From: Datnioides undecimradiatus
Lineage: Eukaryota; Chordata; Actinopteri; Lobotiformes; Datnioididae
Reading direction: 5' to 3'
Length of the DNA stretch: 64,000 bases
NCBI GenBank assembly: GCA_008933995.1
Contig: WARS01000009.1
Span: forward strand, 3,442,001 to 3,506,000
The translations under genes were made by a program, and so were the position numbers. Below the pieces are notes generated by a model, which had not been told where the DNA came from, did no database searches, and worked only from the letters and a program-made list of their open reading frames with translations. Shown piece after piece: positions 31,601 through 40,779 of this stretch (position 1 is the first letter of the stretch; each line of letters begins with the position of its first letter).

Positions 31601-34600
31601 CATCCATGTTACAACTATTAGCAGCAAATTGTTCCCCTGTGAAGTTAAATATAAACCATTCCAACAAACCAAGATACTAGCGAGGGCTGGAGGGAACATT
31701 AAATTGGATTATTAAATGTCAACGTGAAAGATTCCTACTCAGCCCCTGTTCTGAGGTGAATGCTTGTACCACACAGATATTTATACCAGACTTAAGCCCT
31801 TCTGACATTTTGATGACATATGGATTTCACAAATCAGCGAGCACCCCGCGATCACACTCATGTAACACTTTTTCAACAAAAATATCTTCTTTCCCAAAGA
31901 CTGTGACCAACTTTAATGAGTTTGGGCTAATTGCCTAATTAGTTAACCTCATGAAAAGGCATGGTTATGGCCTCCAGTGGATTTTCACCATTAATCTGTC
32001 TCGGCATGTGGCTGAATGCATGCGAAGAGAGAGAGAGCGATGACATGTTTGGAGTCTGAGTAAAGCGACTCGTCAAAGGAAAAAAACATAAACGTGAAGC
32101 CAATTAAAGTAAATGAGACGAGGGAGATTTAAAGTTCACATATGGGAAACTGACAGCCAGCATACTTCAAACCCTGGGATCCTGGAGAGACATGGTACCG
32201 TATGTATAACCTGCACACAAACCTGCACGCAAACAATACAAAACAATGCCTCCCTCTACTGGTCTGAACCTCTAAAAGCTGTTGTGTAATTACAGCACTA
32301 CTAATGATTGTTGAAAGTATACTAAGAACAACTCATTGACCACTTACATACTTTTCCTTCAGAAATGTCTGCAGATACCATCGAGATGATGTAAAACACT
32401 TCTAAAGTCTGCATTTAAATAATAAAAAAACACTTAAAAGTGAAAAGATAAGTAGATAGACATGAAAAGACACCTACAGCTGTCATCATTTCATGCTACT
32501 TTACACCTCTAATCCAAATATTGCACATGATACTACACTACACTACATTTACTGATCGCTGTAGTACACTTATTTATTATGTTTGTCACACCGCGGTGAG
32601 GTTTTGTCGCGTCTTGGGTTTTTGTCCTGTCATTTCCTGTTTTATTTTGAAAACTAACTCTCCTCTCGTTTCAGGTCACTTGCCCTTCCTCATGTGCCAC
32701 CTGTCTGATTGTCTTCCCTGATCCCCGATTGTGTCCACCTGTGCCTCATTACCCTCATGTGTTAAATAGTCTGCGTCTCCCCTTGTCCTGTGCCAGTGTG
32801 TTTCGTTTGCGATCACCCCAGCCAGCGTTACGTACCATAGTCAAAGTCAAGATTGTCCTCGTAATTTCAAGTGTGTTTCAGAGCCTCTTAAAGAGTGATT
32901 TTTTTTGTTAAGTACTTTTCATAGATCAGGCTTTTGTTTTCTTAGATAGACTACTTAGATGTGTTAGGTTTTTTCCCTCCTTTGGTGAGTGGTTTTCATT
33001 TCTATTAGGGTCAATTGTTATGAAGATTGTTTTTTGTTTGTTAGTAGATTTAGGTTATATCCTCCGCTTGGAGCGTTTTTTGTTGTTTCTGTAAAATTCA
33101 TAGACTGTGTTTTTTCCTCCATAGGGAGTGAATTTTTGTTAGTATATTTATTATAGAAGTATAGTCACAGACATAGATTTCATAGTCATAGTCAGTCTCG
33201 AGGTTTCCTTTAGACCAGAAACCTAAAGATAATTTTCATAGCACTGTCACTCTGTCTAGAGACTACAAACAATAAAGTCTGCCTTGGTGGTCACGAGATT
33301 CTGCACCTGAGTCCTGTTCTGAGTCCAGACCTGACAATGTTATGTTATGTTATGTTATGTGGTATGCATTATACGCTATATAATGACAATAAAGGTTTAA
33401 TCGATCATAATCGTTAGTTACTTGCTTTGCACACAATTTAACCCCCTTTAAGCATTATGAGCTGTATGCAAACACTAAAATTAAATGTTTTATACCTTAT
33501 ATTGTTGCTATAAGCAGATATAATGGTAAAATTTAATGTATTTGTCAACCACTACAGTTCTTGATGAATACTTCACATGAATGAAAACTTATAAACATCC
33601 ATAATCCTGCATCAAACTTATAATGTGTTTACTTTATCCAGCACATCAAAGACAACATCCCAGCCAACCTGAGCCTTCACCAGTTTCCACTCAGTCTTCA
33701 CACACCTTGAAACAGCAACACCTGCACCGATGTGCTGATTGTTGATTTCAGCTCAGCATATCTCCAAATGACTGACAAACTGGCACTCTGGACCAGAGTA
33801 CTCTGCAACTGGATATTGAGATTTCTCACAAAACACTGGCAGTCACACCTCCTCCCTCTGGTGCTGGACACTGGAGCACCCCCAAGGCTGCGTGTTTAAC
33901 ACCCTCTTGTTCATGCTGTACACCCCCGAATGCAATCCTCAACAAGTTTGCAGACAACACCTGCATCACCGGCCGCGTTACAAACAACAATGAGAATTCA
34001 CAAGTGAACAACCAGCAGTGGATAACACTGCTCAACATCAACAAAACCAACATTACAAATCCGCTAAATGGTTTGTGCATGACTCTGCAGCAGGTGATTC
34101 AAACCACGCAGAACATTGCCACCCATCTACGGGGTGTCAAAGTTATTTGTGAGGTGAGGTGCCTGTGCAGATCACAAAGGAAGCTAAAAGACAAAACCCA
34201 CCCCAGCAACAGTCTGTTAACCCCGCTGATGTCTTGCAGGTGATACAGAAGCATTCACTGCAATACCAACAGACCACAGACCAGCCTCTTTCCTCGGGCT
34301 GTGCGACTCCTCATTCCATCATCAGCACTCATCCATTAAAAATAGCTTCTTTTCCTGACTTATTAGCAATATAATAATATAATAATTTTTGTTTTGTGAG
34401 TAGCATAAAGACACTACAACTTGCATTTTGTTATACAAACCCTGTGTTGTAAAACAATAAGTATTTAAATTTTGTGAAATGATTGAATCATATGTCAATG
34501 TGTCATATTCTCTGACACATCTTCGCTGCAGATGGATTTATGCCCAAACTGATTACATCAAGACAACCAAAACACTGTGATTCAGACATTATTATGCTTT

Positions 34601-37600
34601 AATAAAAGCAGTGGGCGTCGATTAGATAACGGCAAAATGACTGAAAAGCGGTATGAATCGTAGATCCATGTCATCGATATGGCGATCTGGCTCATAAATA
34701 ATTAAATGGATAAAGTCTGGGTCCAATGAGCAGTGAATGAACTATCATGTTGTGCTTGAACAGAACATCACACATTTTTAGAAGCAAACAGACGGGATGG
34801 AGGAAAACTTTAATTAAAGCCAGAAGCCTGCACGCGTTAAGTCGCAGCTGAAGTAAAGTGAAGCTGAATGTGAGCCAAGCTGTCAAACTGGGAGCCAAAC
34901 ACCCCAAGCATCAATTTAATTGGTACCCGGTATTGAACACAATGATGAGGGTGTTGGGTGATTGACGATCGTAAGCTCCCACGGCATTTACATATACATA
35001 TATCTAGATTTCCCCTGACTGTAGAACCTGATTGCATTCATCCCAGCAACATATCCCCCTCACAGAAATAAAGAAACTCGTCTCACTTCCTGCAAAGACT
35101 CTTCTAACATGTGAAACCTCGCCTCACTTTAATCAGCCCCTGCAGGCACTGAAGAGTGTCCTCTTTCATTTTCCCTTCCCTTCGCTTGCTGTCTTCCATC
35201 TTCCACACACACACACACACACACACAAACTCAGAGTATCCTGTCTAATGAGTTTGAGAAAACACTCTAAATTAACCAATCACACTCTTCAGAGAAACAT
35301 TTCCCCTGCAACAGATAACGTATCTGCTCGACAGGTGAAAGTGAGACAGTGATATATTATAAGTCTAAGAGCAAACAATGGCACTGGAACATCTTATTGA
35401 AACATCAAAGCTATCTAACGGTATAATGCAGAAGCTGCTTTATGCCAGAGTTGAAGTCTGGAGAGACAGTTACAGCACAAAGCTTAAAGCTGGTATTTCC
35501 TCCTGCTGAATAACTGTCAGGTAAAACTTACCAATTAAAAATGAGAGGAATACAGAAGTGTGAAAACATTTCCATCTTTGACTGGAAAAGTCGGGTCTGT
35601 GCTGCTTCGAAAGTGGAGACAAAGCCCAAGGTCTTCACCAGATAACTGGGAATAACGGCGGAGCTTTGTTCAGCTTGTAGGCGATGCCTGCAAAAGATTT
35701 CCTATCGTCACATTTAATCCCTACAAATCCCTTTGATAAAGGGCGGTTACTCCACGAAGAAGCCAGAGCCTCATTAATGCTTCTGTCTTTTAACATCATC
35801 TAGGGAACAGACGTCTATGTGAAAATCTTAAATCTTATGTAAAACTGTCCTACCTGGTTTGAGTCTGTTGACGGGGTGTTTTGTAGATCACCCAGAATTA
35901 GGACGCTGTTGTTGTTCTTTTTAAAGAGTAAGGGGTACTTATTACTTATCCTTAGTCAGTGTGTTATCTACAGTAGTAGCAGGTGTGGGGAGATAAGCAA
36001 TGTGCTACTGTGGCTGCAGTCAGCAGCATTGGATTTGAAGACATTGCACTGAAGTTTGATTGATCATCATTATCATCAGCACGTGATGTAAAACCTTTCC
36101 TCCTGTGATGATTAGTCACTTGAAAACCACCTTTTATAGCATTTAACAAAGACCACGAAATAACATTTGAAATAAAAATGAAATAAACCTTATAGACCAG
36201 TTTGCATCCAGGACTCAGGGCCCTATATAGTTTGACCAACATTACCACAGACCTGGGTCTATACATCAGCACAGTCACCATGAAATTGAAAATGCAATCA
36301 GCGTGGGGAGACAGCTCCACTCCGAGCTGCCAACCCTCAAAAGTCATCTGGGACAGTTCACCGTCTTTGATCCCAGCCTGGCTGTAAGCTGCTGCCTTGT
36401 CTACTTTAAGTCAGTCTTAAGGGCAAACAGTGAACGCACTTTTGATCCAGTAATTGCATCAATAGAAACTTGAAATGGTAATTTCCTTACCCCAGAGCAA
36501 CGTGCATTTGAAACCAAGAATACGAGCTATCGTGAGTGACAACAAAGTACAGAACAACGCCAACATAAAATAATGGAGTATACAGCCATTTACCACTGAC
36601 TCCTAATGGTATGTAATCCACTTAGATGCACTCACATAGTTTTAGAAAGGCAACGTCAGTATCCACACTGCACATGAGCTGAAATGAATCAGGATGAATA
36701 GGTTCAGGTAACAGAAAAATACACATAAGTAGCTAATGGTGGCTAATAGTGGCTAATAACTCCCAACAGAGCATTAGTGATGGCTCTGCTGGTGCTCCAC
36801 CGACTGTTTAAAAGGACTATAGACTGTGCAAGAACAATAATCTTCAAGTTCACACTTTTCATCCTGTGAATTTGACCCTTGTCTCACTGTGTGCGGTGGG
36901 TCTCACAAAGTCCATTTTTTCAGACGGTTTGAAGAAAGCTTTAAAGCTCCAAGATGCAGAGGTGAGCAGAGATTTGTGTCATCCGTCTGCACTGCTGTCA
37001 ACCTCTGAAAATACAACAGAGCAGACAGAGGAGGAGGAGACGGTGGCCAGGAAAAACAGGGCAACATGACATTTGAGTGAGATTGTGGTAAATGTGTTTT
37101 TGGTGGTAGCATTAGTTGGCTGACAGGTGTATTTGGTGTAGTTTCCTGTCATATTCTACAAAAACATATGGCGAAGCAATAGTAACACTTTGGTCCTAAA
37201 TTTCTAACAATTTGTCTCCAGTTTCTGTCTCACAGTACGATCTGGGACCGCCATTTTTGATTGACAGCCCCCAAATCATAGTATGACAAGGGCCCTTGAG
37301 TGAAGCTCCTGCTTGAACTGATTGGTGCATCTCATTGTCAGTCAGTATGTCAATAGTCCTGCTCCTGATGAGCAAGCTGAGCTGTCGTGGTTTTTATAAC
37401 CACTGGTTGCGTTGTTCTTTGGTGATCCGAGCAACATGTTTTATTCAATGGTGCCTAAATAATTTAGATTCTCGTCCTCGCTAACCTTTTCATGATTCCT
37501 CGACCCATGAGTCAGGAAGGTTAGTGACATGCTCGACTGGAGTAAAACTTGAGAAAAGTTACTTTAATAAAGGTTAGTTACTTTACTACATTCATTTCAC

Positions 37601-38425
37601 CTGTGTTATTAATAGGCTTGTTGCTGTGAAGACATAGTTGTTGTCAGTTACACCAAAAGCCTCACAGATTTCACTGATTAGGTGGATTAATGTTGTGTAA
37701 TGAACTACAGTATTTGACACACTGTGATATCTTATAATTTTATTTTGAAAGGGGTTATTTTTGCACTTAAATCTGACTGTTATCCTCAATCCTGCAACAC
37801 ATATGTCAAACAAAGGTTAAGCTTTATTGGGCGGGTAGTTTATTAATTAGACAGGAAGTATTAAACCATAAAAACAAAATAAATCCGAAGTGCGAGTCTG
37901 TTTTGTGGCACTTTAGTTCAGGATTTCCTGCGACTCATGACTGACTCAGAGTTTAATGAGTTGACGGAGAACTTGTGACTTGAATCACACCGTTTTGACA
38001 GCAGTATAGCAGTAAATGCCTGAAGCACTCTGTATCCAAATTCACATCTCATTCTCCTCCTGCTTAGATGGTCGGGAGAGAAAACTTATCAGTCAGATGT
38101 TGCCATCACATCCTGGGGATTAGATGTGACTAGAATGGTACATGGAAACTTAAAAAATCTGAGTGTTGTTAACTAATAGAGAACACAGGGTTTGCTTTTG
38201 TTCTTAATAATTAATACAAAATATTGCATATTGCAAAGACTGTGTGTGTGTGTGTGCGTAGGGTGCTCGGTTTGGTGTGGGGTTAAACTGTAAAAAGTAC
38301 TCATCTGTTAAGCGACCACTGCATGCTTCTCTGAATAATAGCCCGTCTGTGTGGTCTTGTGTCTGCAAAAACAGACTTACAGTATGCATGCATTTGTATG
38401 TGTGAATTCAACGTGGCTTTGTGTG

Positions 38426-38480
<55 letters not shown>

Positions 38481-39698
38481 CGTGTGTGTCTGCAGAAAAG
38501 GGACAGGCTGATTCATCATCCTAGTTGGTTATGCAGACAGGCTTAGAAAGCAGCTCTCTGGACGTGGCACTGTTCCCCTCCAACATCAAATATTCAACAC
38601 ACACCTTTTCCATTTCTTTCCCCAACGCTAAATCTCTACACCTAGAAGCTCTCTGTAGAATGCTGATACTGTTTACCTGCAAGCGGCGTGCCTCCTTGGG
38701 ACCTTACAACTCCTTTGTAATAGAAAAACAAAAGTGACTATCAAATACCACAAAGACATGAAAGAAAGGCACGGTATAAAGTGCAGAGCTTTAAGCTTCT
38801 TCCATCAGAAAATCACCTTCAACATGCAAAACTGAGTAACGTACACTGTGTTTCTTATTCAAACAAGGGTTTACAATGGAAGTCCCTCAACACTGTGTGA
38901 ATGGGACTCCACAGTATGCCCTTAATAAGCATTCAATTGAGTCTGCAGCTACCAATTGTACTTGTTTCATCCAAAACCAAAGGTGTTCAGCTACCAATGA
39001 CATGAAACAGAGAGCGAACTCGTCACATAAGTGGTGCTAGAAACAGCAAATATTTGAGATATTTTGCATAAAAATATCTTTTTGCAACTCTCACTTCAGT
39101 TCAGAATATTATCTCTGCGCTATGCCCCCACAACAGTCCACAGCTCCAACATTTTATGGCAGAAGATTTCATTTTGTCCAGCAGTGCCTCCAGATCAGGC
39201 CCTGATTTTCAGACCACAATCAGTCCTGTCACTAACCAACATTCAAACACTGCAGTCAGCAGTGCCCAAGTCAAGCGTCCAAAGCCAAACGTTATTTTAC
39301 AAACACGCTCCAAGGATTTTATCCTTGCATTGAAAGCCTTTATGTTCTTAATTCCTTCAAAGACAAATGTTCAATGTGGAAAAACATGCGTCAGTTAATT
39401 CCCACAAATACATTTTGTAAAAATAAATAATTAAATAAATAACACTTGAGCTCTCTGGCTTTTGTCTCAGCATTTCAGCCTTCTTCCATCTGTTTCTCAG
39501 ACCGCATCTCCAGTATCGAGAACTTACATGTTCCAGTTTTTCCCTCCTGCGAAGCCAGACGCTTGCTGAGTAGTCCTGCTGTCGCACTGCGTTTATAATA
39601 GAGCTGGCTGGCATCCCAGTGGTTGAGATGCTGTACCCTAACCCCTGACCCCTCTGGTCTTGGCCCCCCATTGACCCGCGGGTCCCTCGTAGCTCCAT
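940..39698 (-). CDS. pld5: pld5, inactive phospholipase D5 (5' part; coding exons 1-2, join 39698..39528, 1076..940)
   Basis: Two minus-strand exons join in phase 0 to give the N-terminus of PLD5. Exon 1 (57 codons) ends in the segment QQDYSASVWLRRREKLEH. Exon 2 opens SQQKCIVIFALVCCFAVLVA. The human protein has near-identical blocks in the same order with the same junction after LEH. Family knowledge: PLD5 is a type II single-pass membrane protein related to PLD3/PLD4 that has lost the catalytic HKD histidines, so it is called inactive; its role is poorly known. Visible here are a cytosolic N-tail (about residues 1-62), one membrane segment (about 63-83) and an acidic, Cys-containing start of the lumenal part (DEDEDGITEENCSKNC). 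The phospholipase-like domain lies in exons left of the window. The intron between the exons is 38.45 kb. The chosen start is the ATG at 39,698 (MELRG), which resembles the human MEIR start. The frame stays open upstream but has no nearby ATG. Confidence 0.93.
3810..3872 (+). repeat. possible decayed tRNA-derived SINE head
   Basis: The segment has a tRNA-like order: GGTTAGAG at 3,823, a possible anticodon-arm region (CTCCTGGCCATAAGG) and a B-box-like GGTTCACATCC at 3,858-3,868. The A box is weak and no SINE tail was identified. A chance resemblance is possible. Confidence 0.25.
9629..9648 (+). repeat. (GT)n microsatellite, about 10 units
   Basis: Uninterrupted GT dinucleotides flanked by short AT and acgtgtgtat sequence, inside pld5 intron 1. 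Confidence 0.9.
10065..10185 (+). repeat. degraded percomorph interspersed repeat fragment
   Basis: The stretch containing gttagctcagcatgaagaca, ggggggaaacaacaaacct and ttgtccaaagctagcaaaat resembles, from memory, a very common teleost repeat (core: ...cttagcataaagactgg..., ...ggggggaaacagctagcct..., ...gtccaaaggtaacaaaat...). It is diverged. The family name and transposon class are not established here. Confidence 0.5.
12345..12440 (+). repeat. second fragment of the same percomorph repeat
   Basis: The segment ggagaagacattttgggaaa, followed by tatacgtatctgcttttcct, a gagtgagacc block and cccactgtcatgtgcgta, matches the remembered 5' end of the family whose 3' part is seen near 10.07 kb. It is in the same orientation and truncated. 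Confidence 0.5.
12643..12678 (+). repeat. 18-bp perfect tandem duplication
   Basis: The unit tatcccacactactggtg occurs twice head to tail (12,643-12,660 and 12,661-12,678) with no mismatch, which points to a recent replication-slippage duplication. Confidence 0.95.
17921..17965 (+). repeat. (CA)n microsatellite, about 22 units
   Basis: Uninterrupted CA repeat in pld5 intron 1. It creates poly-His/Thr translations in several frames that are not real proteins. Confidence 0.97.
18721..18756 (+). repeat. (CA)n microsatellite, 18 units
   Basis: CA repeat directly preceded by gcgcgcg, giving a local alternating purine-pyrimidine run with Z-DNA potential. Confidence 0.97.
19720..20190 (+). repeat. 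diverged copy of a widespread percomorph interspersed repeat
   Basis: The order of blocks matches, from memory, a very abundant teleost repeat: gtcggtcagtccatcacttt, then caactattgagtcgattcc, tgaaactttgtacagacct, a second related block (gaactattgggtgattt near 19,806), gatgctcccctcgggatga, tgccattatcaggtcaaatt, and the end block cagcctcacagagctgctgg. The two attg-containing blocks are internal sub-repeats about 60 bp apart. No coding capacity remains. The class (non-autonomous DNA element or other) is not decided. Confidence 0.6.
21267..21286 (+). repeat. (AT)n microsatellite, about 10 units
   Basis: Uninterrupted AT dinucleotide run in pld5 intron 1. Confidence 0.9.
22847..22879 (+). promoter_or_regulatory. 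paired AP-1-like direct repeats, candidate enhancer core
   Basis: The 11-mer ATGCATGACTC occurs at 22,847-22,857 and again at 22,869-22,879, 22 bp apart (about two helical turns). The first copy forms a perfect AP-1 heptamer TGACTCA at 22,852-22,858. The surrounding sequence is balanced, non-repetitive DNA of the kind seen in conserved intronic elements. Function is inferred only. Confidence 0.3.
23870..24130. promoter_or_regulatory. candidate intronic element with octamer site
   Basis: A perfect POU octamer ATTTGCAT lies at 23,925-23,932 within about 250 bp of non-repetitive sequence. Conservation cannot be judged from one genome. Confidence 0.2.
24910..24958 (+). repeat. (TG)n microsatellite with one TC interruption
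   Basis: TG repeat of about 24 units interrupted by tc near 24,931, in pld5 intron 1. Confidence 0.95.
26095..26142 (+). repeat. (CA)n microsatellite, 24 units
   Basis: Uninterrupted CA run, the leftmost member of a dense microsatellite cluster that continues to about 27.1 kb. Confidence 0.97.
26282..26315 (+). repeat. (ATAG)n array, about 8 units
   Basis: Perfect tetranucleotide array. The complementary (TATC)n array lies 560 bp to the right in inverted relation. Confidence 0.97.
26399..26424 (+). repeat. (CA)n microsatellite, 13 units
   Basis: Uninterrupted CA repeat. GT arrays at 26,574 and 26,706 are its complements. Confidence 0.95.
26574..26597 (+). repeat. (TG)n microsatellite, 12 units
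   Basis: GT run preceded by gtgcgcgtc, part of the mirrored cluster. Confidence 0.95.
26706..26748 (+). repeat. (GT)n microsatellite, about 21 units
   Basis: Uninterrupted GT array, part of the mirrored cluster. Confidence 0.97.
26873..26918 (+). repeat. (TATC)n array, about 11 units
   Basis: Perfect tetranucleotide array complementary to the (ATAG)n array at 26,282-26,315. It is followed by a roughly 150-bp pyrimidine-rich stretch (about 26,936-27,080). Confidence 0.97.
28582..28619 (+). repeat. (GT)n microsatellite, 19 units
   Basis: Uninterrupted GT repeat in pld5 intron 1. Confidence 0.97.
31010..31140 (+). repeat. possible degraded percomorph repeat
   Basis: Blocks such as aggagaagttcaacagtttg, ctttcttaatgagaatcaag and ctgataacactctcaagtcc loosely follow the order of the family seen near 12.35 kb. 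The match is weak. Confidence 0.25.
31240..31740. promoter_or_regulatory. candidate conserved non-coding element
   Basis: AT-rich, non-repetitive sequence with homeodomain-type TAAT cores (for example aacaattaatttgggcaaca) and no open frame. The call rests on sequence texture alone. Confidence 0.2.
32584..33336 (+). mobile_element. solo LTR of a retrotransposon, 753 bp
   Basis: The element has TG...CA termini (TGTCACACCGCGG at the left, CCAGACCTGACA at the right). A 5-bp direct repeat ATGTT flanks both ends (32,579-32,583 and 33,337-33,341). Inside is a TATA-like ttaaatag at about 32,762 and a poly(A) signal AATAAA at 33,271-33,276, the order expected of U3-R-U5. No internal gag/pol region or second LTR is present, so this fits recombination to a solo LTR. 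The sequence resembles a repeat common in teleosts; the superfamily (Ty3/Gypsy likely) is not proven. Orientation follows the poly(A) signal. Confidence 0.65.
33337..33360 (+). repeat. (ATGTT)n short tandem repeat
   Basis: About four copies of atgtt follow the LTR directly. This is an expansion of the target-site sequence, or a pre-existing repeat into which the LTR inserted. Confidence 0.9.
33636..34375 (+). pseudogene. decayed non-LTR retrotransposon (L2/Rex-like LINE) reverse transcriptase fragment
   Basis: Conceptual translation across frames shows ordered remnants of a LINE ORF2. These are HIKDNIPANLSLHQF (about 33,641), LIVDFSSA (about 33,737), LCNWILRFLTKHWQS (about 33,800), TGAP then, after a +1 shift, QGCVFNTLLFMLYT (RT motif B region, about 33,868), and KFADNTCITG (about 33,945). 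The catalytic FADD reads FADN in the last block. A C-terminal piece, YRSIHCNTNRPQTSLFPRAV, lies near 34,240-34,310. Blocks between these are deleted and frameshifted, so it cannot be functional. The clade is inferred from motif wording. Confidence 0.8.
34540..35030. promoter_or_regulatory. candidate conserved non-coding element
   Basis: Non-repetitive sequence with several homeodomain-type sites (tttaattaaagc at about 34,809, catcaatttaattgg at about 34,908, gggtgattgacgatcg at about 34,956) and no credible open frame. It has the look of a vertebrate developmental enhancer, but only cross-species alignment could show this. Confidence 0.3.
35204..35227 (+). repeat. (CA)n microsatellite, 12 units
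   Basis: Uninterrupted CA repeat in pld5 intron 1. Confidence 0.95.
38430..38489 (+). repeat. (GT)n microsatellite, about 24 pure units plus imperfect tail
   Basis: Pure GT to 38,476, then gcgtgcgtgtgtgtc. It lies about 1 kb inside the 5' end of pld5 intron 1. Confidence 0.95.
39528..39698 (-). CDS. pld5: pld5 coding exon 1
   Basis: This exon holds 57 codons, from ATG at 39,698-39,696 to CAT at 39,530-39,528, followed by a consensus donor (gtaagt). The first 38 residues (Gly/Ser/Arg-rich, MELRGTRGSMGG...) diverge from mammalian PLD5. The last 19 (VRQQDYSASVWLRRREKLEH region) are nearly identical, which is the recognition evidence. Confidence 0.9.
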
Positions 39699-40440
39699 GT
39701 AGGCTGGATGGTTGGGCGGACGTTGCAATGATCTCAGTCTCAGTCTTGTTGAACGAATCGGTCAACTTGTTGATCTTCTGATGACAGCTGAAGAAAACTC
39801 TTCCTTTTCAGGATTCATCTTGTACATTTATTCAAAAAATGAATACACTCATATAACTGTGATGTTGAGATTATGGAGGAAACATCATAAAGCTTTAAAT
39901 TTGCGCCTTGTTTTTCCAAAAAAAATTGACTTAAAAACACAACATATGAGTTTGCAGCTTTACATTCCTCAAACGCAACAGCAGACGGCTTTCATTGTCA
40001 CCATACCACAGTCTTCATAAAGTAGGAGTGTCCCTGTCTTCATCAGCGCTGGCAAACGTCCACAGGCTGAAGGAAATCCTCTTCCAGTGTGCCTCCAGAC
40101 AAGCAGGGCTTCATGTTTCTCATGATGAGATCCTCAGTATTTGCTGAGCTGGTCTGAGCTAGGTTAAAGCTACGTGCAGACCTGTTTAAGCCCAGCCCTC
40201 AGCAGACCAGGGACTCCGACGACTCTGATCAGGACTTCCACCGATTCAGGCATCCCCGGTGTGTGAGCGTATGTGTGAGGAAGAGGAGGCGAGCGGAGAG
40301 GGGAGGGGTAGAGAAACAGAGAGAAAGAGGTAGAAAGAGAGAGGGGACAGAGGGGAGTCGTGCTGATGCTGATGCAGCGTCACAGAGGAAGGAAATACCC
40401 CTGAGTTAAAAAGACACCAGTGGAACCAGCGGAGTATATG
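39699..40440 (-). promoter_or_regulatory. pld5 5'UTR / promoter region
   Basis: This is the sequence immediately upstream of the pld5 start codon on the minus strand. It includes an almost purely purine tract on the plus strand at about 40,276-40,357 (pyrimidine-rich in the sense of pld5). No TATA box or transcription start could be fixed. A further upstream 5'UTR exon is possible. Confidence 0.35.
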
Positions 40441-40705
40441 GACACACCCATACCTATATCTCTTCTAGACTCTTCTTTCTCATTCTCGCTCTGTCTCACT
40501 CCCCTTCCTCCTTGCAGCCCCTCAACAACAGATACTTTCACTTCTTCCCTCACTGTAACACTCTTTTCACCCTCATATGTTGTCTGCATGTACAGTCACG
40601 TTCCTTATTCCTTCCCACCATTCCCAACTGAGAATTCACCCGTTTTTTTTTTATTTGGCTGTGTTGCTCTCTCCTTTGACCCTGCTATCCCTGGCTACAC
40701 CTATG

Positions 40706-40710
<5 letters not shown>

Positions 40711-40769
<59 letters not shown>

Positions 40770-40778
40770 ACACACACC
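40711..40778 (+). repeat. (CA)n microsatellite, about 27 pure units plus imperfect tail
   Basis: Pure CA to about 40,764, then gacacacacacacc. It causes spurious poly-Thr/His frames. Confidence 0.97.
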
Positions 40779-40779
40779 T

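Larger units (their letters stand above)
1077..39527 (-). other. pld5 intron 1, 38.45 kb
   Basis: This is a giant first coding intron between well-supported splice sites. I read it on both strands and found no convincing exon of another gene. It contains microsatellites (17.9, 18.7, 24.9, 26.1-26.9, 28.6 and 38.4 kb), a solo LTR (32.6 kb), a decayed LINE (33.6 kb) and several degraded interspersed repeats. AT-rich stretches at about 22.8, 23.9, 31.3 and 34.6 kb look like candidate conserved non-coding elements. Elsewhere I see only unremarkable non-coding DNA. Long 5' introns of this kind often carry enhancers, which is an inference here. Confidence 0.85.
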
